A stretch of 64,000 bases of DNA from Apibacter muscae (GTDB lineage: Bacteria; Bacteroidota; Bacteroidia; Flavobacteriales; Weeksellaceae), in contig NZ_SELG01000042.1 in NCBI RefSeq assembly GCF_007845635.1, positions 1-64,000 of the forward strand. The letters run 5' to 3'. Under the pieces are notes generated by a model. It was not told the DNA's origin. It did no database searches and saw only the letters and a program-made list of their open reading frames with translations. Of this stretch, positions 55,723 through 64,000 are shown piece by piece. The position numbers and the translations under genes were made by a program. The stretch's first letter is position 1; each line of letters starts with the position of its first letter.

Positions 55723-58302
55723 ATGAATTCAAAATCCAAATATAACATACTTTGTTTACTCTTTCTAATTTTTAACATTCTCTTAGCACAAGAGGGTAGA
55801 AAACAAGTAATAGACTCAATTACCCCCCCTACTGATACGCTTGTAAGAGTGAATAAAGAATCTTTGCAAGATATTGTGGATACACAAGGAGATGAAATTA
55901 GAAATATTTTTTCTAAAAATACTACTTATCTTATACACAATGCAAAGGTAAAATATGAGGATATGATTATTGAAGGAGATTATATAGTAATGGATTGGAA
56001 TTCAGGAGATATTTTTGCTAGAGGTAAGGTAGATAGTTTAGGGAAAATAATTGAAAATATAACCTTCACACAAGGAGGTAAAAAGTTTGAATATACGGAA
56101 GCAGTATTCAATATGAACACCAAGCAAGGTACAGCATTTAATGTGAGGACGGAAGAAGAAGAAATGGTCATAATTGCAGAAAAAGCTAAAAGAATGAATG
56201 ATAGTGAGTATTATATGAGAAGAGGTTTAATGACTCCAGATGAATATTTTAAAGCAAAAAAAGACTCACTCGCAGATGTAGAATTTCATACCAATAAACT
56301 AAAGCTTATTAATAAACCTCAAGGAGGTAAAGACCTAATTGCTGGTCCTACTACAATGTATATAGAACAGATTCCCACACCATTTATATTGCCATTTTTA
56401 TATTTACCAGCTTCAGGTAAAAAAAGATCTGCGGGAATACTTATAGGAAGTTTCGGAGAAAGACAAAATAAAGGATTTTATTTAGAAAGATGGGGATTTT
56501 ATGTACCCATAGGTGAATATTTAGATTTAGAAACTCGCTTTGGTGTATATACCAAAGGAAGTTGGATGATAGATAATAAATTACGATACAATAAAAGATA
56601 TAGATATAACGGTAATCTAGAATATATTTATGAAAAGAATATTTCAGGAACTAAAGGCTTAAGTGATTATTCAGAATCAAACAATTATAGGTTTATTTGG
56701 AATCATATACAAGATCCTAAAGCAAATCCAAATTTATCGTTTAATTCCACCGTAAATTTCTTAAGTCAAAACTATTACAATAACAGTATCTATAATTATA
56801 ACGCTATTAATGGTAATGTAACAAACAATCAAACCTCTTCATCTATATCATTGGTAAAAAGATTTAATAATAATCCGTTTACAATTTCATTAAATGCATC
56901 TGCTTCCCAAAATATTTCAACGGGATTAGTTTCAATGGTTCTACCTAATCTTTCCGTTACTATGCCTCAAATTTATCCATTTAAGCCTAAAAATGGTGCT
57001 AAAAGAACTATTTTTCATAATCTGTATTTAGATTATAAAATGAATCTTCAGAATTCTATAACAACCACCACTGAAGATATGTTTAGTTCAAAAATGTTTG
57101 ACAATTCAAACAATGGCATGAGTAATTCTTCCAGCTTTGGAACAACCTCCACTATTTTTAATTATTTTCAATTTGGGATCAATGGTAATTATAAAGAAGT
57201 TTGGACAACGAAAACAATTAGGAAAGACTTTGATCCTACGACTAAAACTGTAGTTTCAAATGATAAAAATGATTTTAGTGCCTACAGAACCTTTGGGGGA
57301 GCTTTAAGCTTAACTACAACCTTATATGGAATAGCTCAGTTTAAAAAAGGAGCACTTATACAAGCCGTCCGACATATGATGACTCCTACCATTAGTTATC
57401 AATACGCGCCAGATTTCTCAACCGATACATGGGGGTATTATGGATCATACACGAATGAAGAAGGCAAAAAAATAAAATATTCTTATTATGAAGGTAATGT
57501 TATGGGATCTCCTTCTAATTTTGAAAATAGTTCATTAAATTTATCTATTGCTAACAATTTGGAAATGAAAGTTAGAAGTAAAAAGGAGGATAACGGGGTG
57601 AAAAAAATCAAAATTTTTGAGACGTTCAATGTGAATACCTCTTATAATTTTGCTGCAGATTCATTAAAATTAAATCCCATTAATATAACAGCATCAACCC
57701 CTTTATTTAATTCGAGAATGAAAATTAATTATGCAATGAGGATAAATCCTTATAAAATTCAATTTGACTCTCCAACGTCAACCGTAGGGTATGCCGTAGA
57801 TAAATTTAATTTTTCTGTAGCTAGTTTTACTATGGGGTTAAATCTTGGCTTAGATTCATCAATTTTTGGTGGTGAAAAAGCCAGCGATAAATATAAAAGA
57901 AGGGGAACTATACGTTATGAAAATTATTATTTTGATAATGAAGGATATGCACATTTTGATATTCCGTGGCGTTTGGATATAGGATTTAATTACACTTCAA
58001 CCAAAGAATTCAATAGGGTTTCTAACGTATCTGCAACTGTTAATTTAAATGGAGAAATTTCACCGGCACCGTATTGGAAACTAACAGCCTCTACCAATTA
58101 TGACTTAGAAAGTAAAGAATTTGGATTTACCCGTTTAGGTTTTTCTAGAGATTTAAGAAGCTTTAATATTAATTTTAATTGGGTCCCAATTTCGGCTGGT
58201 TTTAATAAAACATGGAATTTTTATATAGGTCTTAAAGCAGCAATACTAAAAGATGCACTTAAGTATGAAGCAAAAAATTTTAACGATCAAACAAATTTTT
58301 AA
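55723..58302 (+). CDS. lptD: LPS assembly outer-membrane protein LptD
   Basis: About 859 residues. The ATG at 55723 starts a signal peptide (SKYNILCLLFLIFNILLAQE); the frame can be read from a TTG at 55678 but would spoil it. An OstA-like jellyroll follows (NTTYLIHNAKVKYEDMIIEG near 60-180), then a beta-barrel rich in alternating aromatic residues. Bacteroidota LptD is recognised by this layout; it inserts lipopolysaccharide in the outer membrane. No LptE gene is seen nearby. It lies 11 bases before the RidA-like gene. Confidence 0.85.
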   Translation: MNSKSKYNILCLLFLIFNILLAQEGRKQVIDSITPPTDTLVRVNKESLQDIVDTQGDEIRNIFSKNTTYLIHNAKVKYEDMIIEGDYIVMDWNSGDIFARGKVDSLGKIIENITFTQGGKKFEYTEAVFNMNTKQGTAFNVRTEEEEMVIIAEKAKRMNDSEYYMRRGLMTPDEYFKAKKDSLADVEFHTNKLKLINKPQGGKDLIAGPTTMYIEQIPTPFILPFLYLPASGKKRSAGILIGSFGERQNKGFYLERWGFYVPIGEYLDLETRFGVYTKGSWMIDNKLRYNKRYRYNGNLEYIYEKNISGTKGLSDYSESNNYRFIWNHIQDPKANPNLSFNSTVNFLSQNYYNNSIYNYNAINGNVTNNQTSSSISLVKRFNNNPFTISLNASASQNISTGLVSMVLPNLSVTMPQIYPFKPKNGAKRTIFHNLYLDYKMNLQNSITTTTEDMFSSKMFDNSNNGMSNSSSFGTTSTIFNYFQFGINGNYKEVWTTKTIRKDFDPTTKTVVSNDKNDFSAYRTFGGALSLTTTLYGIAQFKKGALIQAVRHMMTPTISYQYAPDFSTDTWGYYGSYTNEEGKKIKYSYYEGNVMGSPSNFENSSLNLSIANNLEMKVRSKKEDNGVKKIKIFETFNVNTSYNFAADSLKLNPINITASTPLFNSRMKINYAMRINPYKIQFDSPTSTVGYAVDKFNFSVASFTMGLNLGLDSSIFGGEKASDKYKRRGTIRYENYYFDNEGYAHFDIPWRLDIGFNYTSTKEFNRVSNVSATVNLNGEISPAPYWKLTASTNYDLESKEFGFTRLGFSRDLRSFNINFNWVPISAGFNKTWNFYIGLKAAILKDALKYEAKNFNDQTNF

Positions 58303-58313
58303 AAATATTTTAA

Positions 58314-58697
58314 ATGGCAAAACAAATTATAAAAACAGAGCAAGCACCTAAGGCTATCGGCCCATATTCACAAGCAGTTAAAGTAGATAATTTATTGTTT
58401 ATTTCAGGTCAAATACCTGTTCATCCTACTACTAATTCTATTCCCATAACAATTGAAGAACAAACGCATCAAGTAATGATAAACATTGAAGCGATATTAT
58501 TAGAAGCACAATTGAATTGGGATAATGTAATAAAATCAACAATTTACTTAACAGATATGAATGATTTCACGAAAGTTAATGATATTTATGCTTCTTATTT
58601 TTCAAGTTTCTATCCTGCAAGAGAATGTGTTCAGGTTGTTGCATTACCAAAAAATGTGTCCGTTGAAATATCTGTAATTGCTTCTGAAGAAAAATAA
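58314..58697 (+). CDS. ridA: RidA family deaminase
   Basis: 127 residues. The YjgF/RidA signature is clear: APKAIGPYSQAVKV at the N-terminus, LFISGQIPVHP, ILLEAQLNWDNVIKSTIYLTD, and the end ARECVQVVALPKNVSVEISV, in which Arg and Glu bind the substrate. It hydrolyses reactive enamine/imine intermediates of PLP enzymes. It probably shares a transcript with lptD and the next small membrane protein. Confidence 0.93.
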   Translation: MAKQIIKTEQAPKAIGPYSQAVKVDNLLFISGQIPVHPTTNSIPITIEEQTHQVMINIEAILLEAQLNWDNVIKSTIYLTDMNDFTKVNDIYASYFSSFYPARECVQVVALPKNVSVEISVIASEEK

Positions 58698-58699
58698 AT

Positions 58700-59128
58700 A
58701 TGTTAAGAAATACACTTGCTGTTTTATTAGGGCTTTTAGTTGCACTAGCAATTATAACATTTTCATTAATGATTAACTCCTATTGGATACCCTATGATTA
58801 TAGAGGAGTACCGATTGAGGCATGGCGATCAGTGGTAAAGACAGCCAAAGAAGAATTTTTTGTAGCTTTATTAATTTCTTCTGGAGTAGCATCATTATTA
58901 GGAGGGGTGGTTTGTGCACTGATTGTAAAAAGAGCTAAAAAGGCTTATGCGATGTTTATAGGATTTATACTTTTATTAACTGCTATAGCTAATGTTTTAA
59001 TATTTAAAGGATTTCCAACTTGGTATATTTTAAGTTCCTTTTTTGTATTTTTTCCTAGTTCATGGTTGGGTGCACAAATTGTAGAATCTTTACAAAAAAA
59101 ATCAAATAAAGAAAAGAAAAAATTATAG
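58700..59128 (+). CDS. Four-helix membrane protein, unknown
   Basis: 142 residues with four membrane helices (about 5-24, 52-74, 80-100 and 108-125) and a Lys-rich C-terminus. No family is recognised with certainty. It follows the RidA-like gene by 2 bases and its stop overlaps the convergent YkgJ-like gene by six bases. No functional inference beyond membrane location. Confidence 0.6.
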   Translation: MLRNTLAVLLGLLVALAIITFSLMINSYWIPYDYRGVPIEAWRSVVKTAKEEFFVALLISSGVASLLGGVVCALIVKRAKKAYAMFIGFILLLTAIANVLIFKGFPTWYILSSFFVFFPSSWLGAQIVESLQKKSNKEKKKL

Positions 59129-59611
59129 AGGTAACTTGTTCATAAGCGAATTAACGATTTCATAAGTGGCAGGACATATAATAATATTTTTTTCAGTTAG
59201 TTTATTGATCTGATAAAATTTTTTACGATCTGTATGTGGATATTCCTTACAAGCTTTAGGTCTTACTTCGTAAATTAGACAATAATTTTCATTATCTAAA
59301 AAGGGGCAGGGAAGATTTTTGAGTATCCAATCATTATCCTCATCCATATACAAATATTGGTCTATAAAAGTGGTGCTTTTTAAACGTAGATGTTTAGAAA
59401 TCCTATCAATATCTTTTTCTGTAAATAAAGGACCTGTGGTTTTGCAACAATTGGCACAATTTAAACAATTAATATTATTAAATACTTCCTCATGTATTTC
59501 AAATAAAGTTTCATCAAGTTTTTTAGGTTTTTTATTCTTTAACTTGTTTAAGTATTTTTTATGTTCATTAGTTTTATTAATAGCTTCCTGTTTATATTTT
59601 TCAAGATTCAT
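59123..59611 (-). CDS. YkgJ-type cysteine cluster protein
   Basis: 162 residues. Two Cys clusters, NCLNCANCCKTTGP near 50 and PCPFLDNENYCLIYEVRPKAC near 101, are the hallmark of the YkgJ (CxxCxxCC) family, presumed metal or Fe-S binding. Function unknown. A Lys-rich N-terminus precedes the first cluster. Monocistronic. Confidence 0.85.
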   Translation of the reverse strand: MNLEKYKQEAINKTNEHKKYLNKLKNKKPKKLDETLFEIHEEVFNNINCLNCANCCKTTGPLFTEKDIDRISKHLRLKSTTFIDQYLYMDEDNDWILKNLPCPFLDNENYCLIYEVRPKACKEYPHTDRKKFYQINKLTEKNIIICPATYEIVNSLMNKLPL

Positions 59612-59866
59612 GAATTTAAATCTAATAATTCTATTTAATTTTTAATTATGAAAATTATTTTATTAAGTATTCTAAATGAAAATTATCTAAAATTTAATAA
59701 GAAATTTACCATAAAATCAGTTTTTAATATAGCTAGATTTCATATATAAGACACTTTAAAAAAAAAATATTATTAAAAATTATTTAGATTACAAATAAAA
59801 TGATTTTATAGTAATATTTACAAGTTTATATGACAAAAATAATGTTTAAAATTCACAAATGATTGC

Positions 59867-59874
59867 TATATTTG
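59867..59874 (+). promoter_or_regulatory. Candidate -7 promoter element for pfkA
   Basis: TATATTTG fits TAnnTTTG and lies 23 bases before the pfkA ATG. The spacer at -33 reads TTT rather than TTG. Confidence 0.55.
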
Positions 59875-59897
59875 TGTGAAACATTTAATTTATATCC

Positions 59898-60893
59898 ATG
59901 CCTGAAAACAATAATAAATACAAAAAAATAGGAGTTTTAACTTCAGGAGGAGATTCCCCTGGAATGAATGCAGCTCTAAGAGCAGTAGTAAGGACATGTA
60001 ATTATTATGATATTAATTGTTATGGAATTCGTATGGGGTACGATGGACTCATCAACGATCATATAGTAGAATTAGGACCACGTTCAGTAAAAAATCTTAT
60101 TAATAAGGGAGGTACTGAACTAAAATCCGCGAGATCTGAAGAGTTTAGAACTGTTGAGGGAAGAAAGAAGGCAGCTGAGACTATAAAAAAGCATGGAATT
60201 GAAGCATTAGTAGTTATAGGTGGAGATGGCTCTTTTACAGGTGCTATGAAATTATATGAAGAACAAGGCGTTCCTTTCATTGGAATTCCAGGGACTATAG
60301 ATAATGACATCTTTGGTACTGACTACACTGTAGGTTACGATACAGCACTAAATACGGTTGCTGAGGCTATTGATAAGATTAGAGATACTGCTACCTCTCA
60401 TAATAGAGTGTTTTTTATTGAAGTAATGGGACGAGATGCGGGCTTTATAGCTTTAAATACTGGAATAGCAACGGGAGCACTTGATATATTAATTCCAGAA
60501 GAAAAGGATAGTATTGAAGATTTATTTCAATCCTTTGATAATGCAAAGAAAAAAGGCAAAACATCAAGCATAATTGTAGTAGCAGAAGGTGATAAACTTG
60601 GTGGGGTTTACGACTTAGCTAAGTTTACCAAAATGAAATATCCTGAATTTGATGTTCGGGTTACTGTATTGGGACATATTCAAAGAGGAGGTAGCCCAAC
60701 TGTAGCTGATAGAGTTCTTGCATCTAGGCTAGGAGTTGCAGCAGTGGAAGGATTAATTGACGGCAGATGTTGCGTAATGGCTGGAATGCAATCTAGTAAA
60801 ATTGTTTTTACCCCTATTGAAGAAGCAATAAAAAAACACAACGAAATAGACAAGGAATTGATAAAAGTATCTAATATTTTGTCAATGCAATAA
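59898..60893 (+). CDS. pfkA: 6-phosphofructokinase
   Basis: 331 residues. ATP-dependent phosphorylation of fructose 6-phosphate, the committed step of glycolysis. LTSGGDSPGMNAALRAVVRT at the N-terminus, VIGGDGSFTGAMKLYEE near 101 and GIPGTIDNDIFGTDYTVGYD near 131 form the active site, with HIQRGGSPTVADRV near the end. The GGDGSF glycine pattern fits an ATP enzyme rather than the PPi form. It lies 32 bases before gapA, likely one transcript. Confidence 0.95.
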   Translation: MPENNNKYKKIGVLTSGGDSPGMNAALRAVVRTCNYYDINCYGIRMGYDGLINDHIVELGPRSVKNLINKGGTELKSARSEEFRTVEGRKKAAETIKKHGIEALVVIGGDGSFTGAMKLYEEQGVPFIGIPGTIDNDIFGTDYTVGYDTALNTVAEAIDKIRDTATSHNRVFFIEVMGRDAGFIALNTGIATGALDILIPEEKDSIEDLFQSFDNAKKKGKTSSIIVVAEGDKLGGVYDLAKFTKMKYPEFDVRVTVLGHIQRGGSPTVADRVLASRLGVAAVEGLIDGRCCVMAGMQSSKIVFTPIEEAIKKHNEIDKELIKVSNILSMQ

Positions 60894-60910
60894 ACAATCA
60901 TAAATAATAA

Positions 60911-61936
<1,026 letters not shown>

Positions 61937-61953
61937 AATATAATAGTATATTT

Positions 61954-61986
61954 AAAAAAGCTACCTAAAAAGGTAGCTTTTTTTTT
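61954..61986 (+). terminator. Terminator after gapA
   Basis: aaaaaagctacct and aggtagctttttt form a 13-base-pair stem around aaaa with a long T-run, 17 bases past the stop. It may serve the convergent glycosyltransferase as well. Confidence 0.92.
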
Positions 61987-61996
61987 ATATAAAATT

Positions 61997-63052
61997 TTAA
62001 TAATAATGTGAAGGAAAACTTTTCTCTGCCTTTCTTTTCAAAATGTTTAAAGCAAAATAAGATTGTAGAAATCCAAATCCATATGAAAAAAACTGTGTAA
62101 ACGTAGTTATTAATGAAAGATAACCAATTTTTAAACTTTTGTTTTTATTAGAAGAATCAACAAACAAGACAACGCAATATAGAATTAAACCAATAAATGG
62201 AAATAAGCAGAGTATTGAAAATAATGAGAACTTAGAATTGAAAATATAATAGAACAATACAAACAATAATAGTAGAATTGAAATTATAGTATAAATTAAA
62301 AATATACTAGGAAACCAAAAAGTTAATTTTTTAAATTTTGGATGTCTTTGATTTAATATGGGTCTTGCAATTCCAAATTTGTATACTTGTTTGGCAAATT
62401 TTAATAAAGAAGTACGCCTCTTATGATAAACCGTACAAGAAGGAAAGAACCGTGTTTCAAAGTTATTTTCCCATAGGCATAAACTTAGATCAGGATCTTC
62501 CCCAATACGTAATTCGGAAAATCCACCAATAGTATTGAAAGCTATTTTAGAAATTCCCATGTTAAAGCTTCTAGGTTGAAATCGGCTTACAGCATTTTTG
62601 TTACCTCGAATTCCACCCGTGGTAAGATAAGAAGTCATGGAGTAGGAGATAGCCTTTTGTAAATTATTAAAATCAGAACTGGCAGAATCAGCACCACCAA
62701 ATGCATCAACAAAATTTACTTTAAGCTCCTTTTTAACATTATAAATATAATTTTTTGGAGCTATACAATCAGAATCTAAAAAAATTAAATAATTTCTAGA
62801 AGATTTTGAAACTCCCATATTTCTAGCATATCCAGCACCAGTATTTTTTTGATAAAAATATTTAATATCTAATTTATCTAAGTATTCTAAAGCAATAACT
62901 TCTAGATTATCTGTAGAACCATCATCAACTACTATAACTTCAAAATCTTTGTCGGTTTGATTTGCAAGACTATTAAGTAGTTCTTTAAGTTCTTCCTTTC
63001 GATTATATACAGCAATGATAATGGATAAACGTAGATTGAAATCACTAAACAT
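61997..63052 (-). CDS. Glycosyltransferase family 2 with C-terminal membrane helices
   Basis: 351 residues. GT-A domain (LSIIIAVYNRKEELKELL, VIVVDDGSTDNLEVIAL, DxD in IFLDSDCIAP near 93) followed by about three membrane helices (from about residue 245 to 320). Its substrate is unknown, and the membrane anchor suggests a polyprenyl- or envelope-glycan-linked sugar. It lies 16 bases from the murA gene, so it may be in an operon with it, but it is not part of the main polysaccharide locus. Confidence 0.88.
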   Translation of the reverse strand: MFSDFNLRLSIIIAVYNRKEELKELLNSLANQTDKDFEVIVVDDGSTDNLEVIALEYLDKLDIKYFYQKNTGAGYARNMGVSKSSRNYLIFLDSDCIAPKNYIYNVKKELKVNFVDAFGGADSASSDFNNLQKAISYSMTSYLTTGGIRGNKNAVSRFQPRSFNMGISKIAFNTIGGFSELRIGEDPDLSLCLWENNFETRFFPSCTVYHKRRTSLLKFAKQVYKFGIARPILNQRHPKFKKLTFWFPSIFLIYTIISILLLLFVLFYYIFNSKFSLFSILCLFPFIGLILYCVVLFVDSSNKNKSLKIGYLSLITTFTQFFSYGFGFLQSYFALNILKRKAEKSFPSHYY

Positions 63053-63068
63053 AGATTTAATCGTGTGA

Positions 63069-64000
63069 TTATGTAGTTATTCTTTCTATTTCAGCACCTA
63101 AAGCCCTTAACCTAACGTCAATATTTTCATAACCTCTATCTATTTGATAAATATTGCTTATTAAACTTTCTCCTTTTGCTGACATTGCAGCAATAAGTAA
63201 AGCAATTCCGGCTCTAATATCTGGAGAAGCCATATTTGTAGCACGTAGGGGAACTTCTTGATTCATTCCAATTACGGTAGCTCTGTGAGGATCACACAAA
63301 ATAATTTGTGCCCCCATATCAATTAATTTATCTACAAAAAATAAACGACTTTCAAACATTTTTTGATGGATTAATAAACTTCCTTTGGCTTGAGTTGCCA
63401 CAACTAGAATTATGCTTATTAGATCAGGAGTAAAACCAGGCCAAGGAGCATCAGATATTGTTAAGATGGATCCATCAATGAAATTTTGAATTTTATAATG
63501 TTTTTGCGAAGGTATAAACATATCGTCGTTTTTACGTTCGATTCGAATGCCTAAACGTTTAAATGTATCAGGTATATTACCTAAATTATCCCAACTAACA
63601 TTTTTAATGGTTATTTCAGATTGTGTCATTGCAGCTAAACCTATAATGCTGCCAATTTCAATCATATCAGGCAACACAGTATGTTCTGTACCGTCTAATT
63701 GACTTACACCTTCAATGGTAAGTAGATTGGAACCAATACCGTTTATTTTAGCCCCCATAGAACAAAGCATTTTACATAACTGCTGAATATAGGGCTCGCA
63801 AGCGGCATTATAAATTTGTGTTTGTCCTTCTGCAAGTACGGCTGCCATTATTATATTTGCAGTACCCGTAACGGAAGCCTCTTCCAAAAGCATATAACAT
63901 CCTTTTAATTCTTTAGCTACTACAGAATAGAACTTTTCTTCTTCTTTATAAGTAAATACTGCGCCAAGATTTTTAAATCCTTGGAAGTGGGTATCAAGCC
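63069..64000 (-). CDS. murA: UDP-N-acetylglucosamine 1-carboxyvinyltransferase (partial, 3' part)
   Basis: The frame is open to the right edge with about 310 residues visible and the N-terminal third outside the window. The visible part begins LDTHFQGFKNLGAVFTYKEE, and then LLEEASVTGTANIIMAAVLA, DMIEIGSIIGLAAMTQSEIT and SPDIRAGIALLIAAMSAKGE are typical of MurA. An internal ATG at 63893 would be false, since coding continues upstream. MurA commits UDP-GlcNAc to peptidoglycan. The catalytic Cys loop lies outside the window. It is followed by the glycosyltransferase. Confidence 0.95.
   Translation of the reverse strand, partial: LDTHFQGFKNLGAVFTYKEEEKFYSVVAKELKGCYMLLEEASVTGTANIIMAAVLAEGQTQIYNAACEPYIQQLCKMLCSMGAKINGIGSNLLTIEGVSQLDGTEHTVLPDMIEIGSIIGLAAMTQSEITIKNVSWDNLGNIPDTFKRLGIRIERKNDDMFIPSQKHYKIQNFIDGSILTISDAPWPGFTPDLISIILVVATQAKGSLLIHQKMFESRLFFVDKLIDMGAQIILCDPHRATVIGMNQEVPLRATNMASPDIRAGIALLIAAMSAKGESLISNIYQIDRGYENIDVRLRALGAEIERITT

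Overview
The window reads as chromosomal DNA of a member of the Bacteroidota, most likely a low-GC Flavobacteriales/Weeksellaceae-type bacterium. The signs are very AT-rich coding DNA, several TAnnTTTG promoter cores (the Bacteroidota -7 element) and few Shine-Dalgarno sites. The gene set agrees: a DUF4280/VgrG pair of the Bacteroidota type VI secretion system, a GldA-like ABC ATPase, a DnaE with an N-terminal exonuclease, a two-domain lycopene cyclase and a Bacteroidota-style LptD. The genus is not proven; a gut symbiont such as Apibacter is only a guess.

Positions 1-11322, all genes on the minus strand, form a type VI secretion (T6SS) tip and effector island. In transcription order it holds VgrG, an effector ending in a polymorphic-toxin type 44 domain with an overlapping lipoprotein immunity gene, and small membrane proteins interleaved with a headless effector tail. 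These are followed by a decayed stretch and an unknown 294-residue protein. Last come a 1388-residue PAAR-like effector with two peptidoglycan-hydrolase-like domains and the first 33 codons of a lipoprotein, probably its immunity protein. The carrier parts are GC-richer than the toxin and immunity parts, which suggests module exchange.

Positions 11751-14970 hold an ABC ATPase, prephenate dehydratase, a CvpA-like protein and release factor 1. Positions 15288-19321 are a carotenoid operon (crtI, crtB, an SRPBCC protein, crtZ, lycopene cyclase) that should make zeaxanthin-type pigment from GGPP made elsewhere. Positions 19504-39171 are mostly housekeeping: two EamA transporters, dnaE, a DNA methyltransferase-type repair protein, RNase Z, a dicarboxylate symporter, guaB, cmk, an arginine decarboxylase, a YigZ-like protein, dnaA with a low-molecular-weight phosphatase, a NifU-type protein, a gamma-carbonic anhydrase-like protein and asnB.

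Positions 39344-53179, minus strand, are a Wzx/Wzy-like surface polysaccharide locus. It has a Wzc-type tyrosine kinase with a (Gly-Tyr)10 tail, a Wza-like exporter lipoprotein, a nucleotide-sugar dehydratase with an aminotransferase, a WecA-like initiating transferase, glycosyltransferases, an EpsG-like polymerase and an unknown membrane protein. aroA and a MazG-like gene stand at its head. Positions 53447-64000 carry xerD, an amidase, lptD, a RidA-like gene, a membrane protein, a YkgJ-like protein, pfkA-gapA, a glycosyltransferase and the 3' part of murA. No tRNA, rRNA, CRISPR array or intact insertion sequence was seen.
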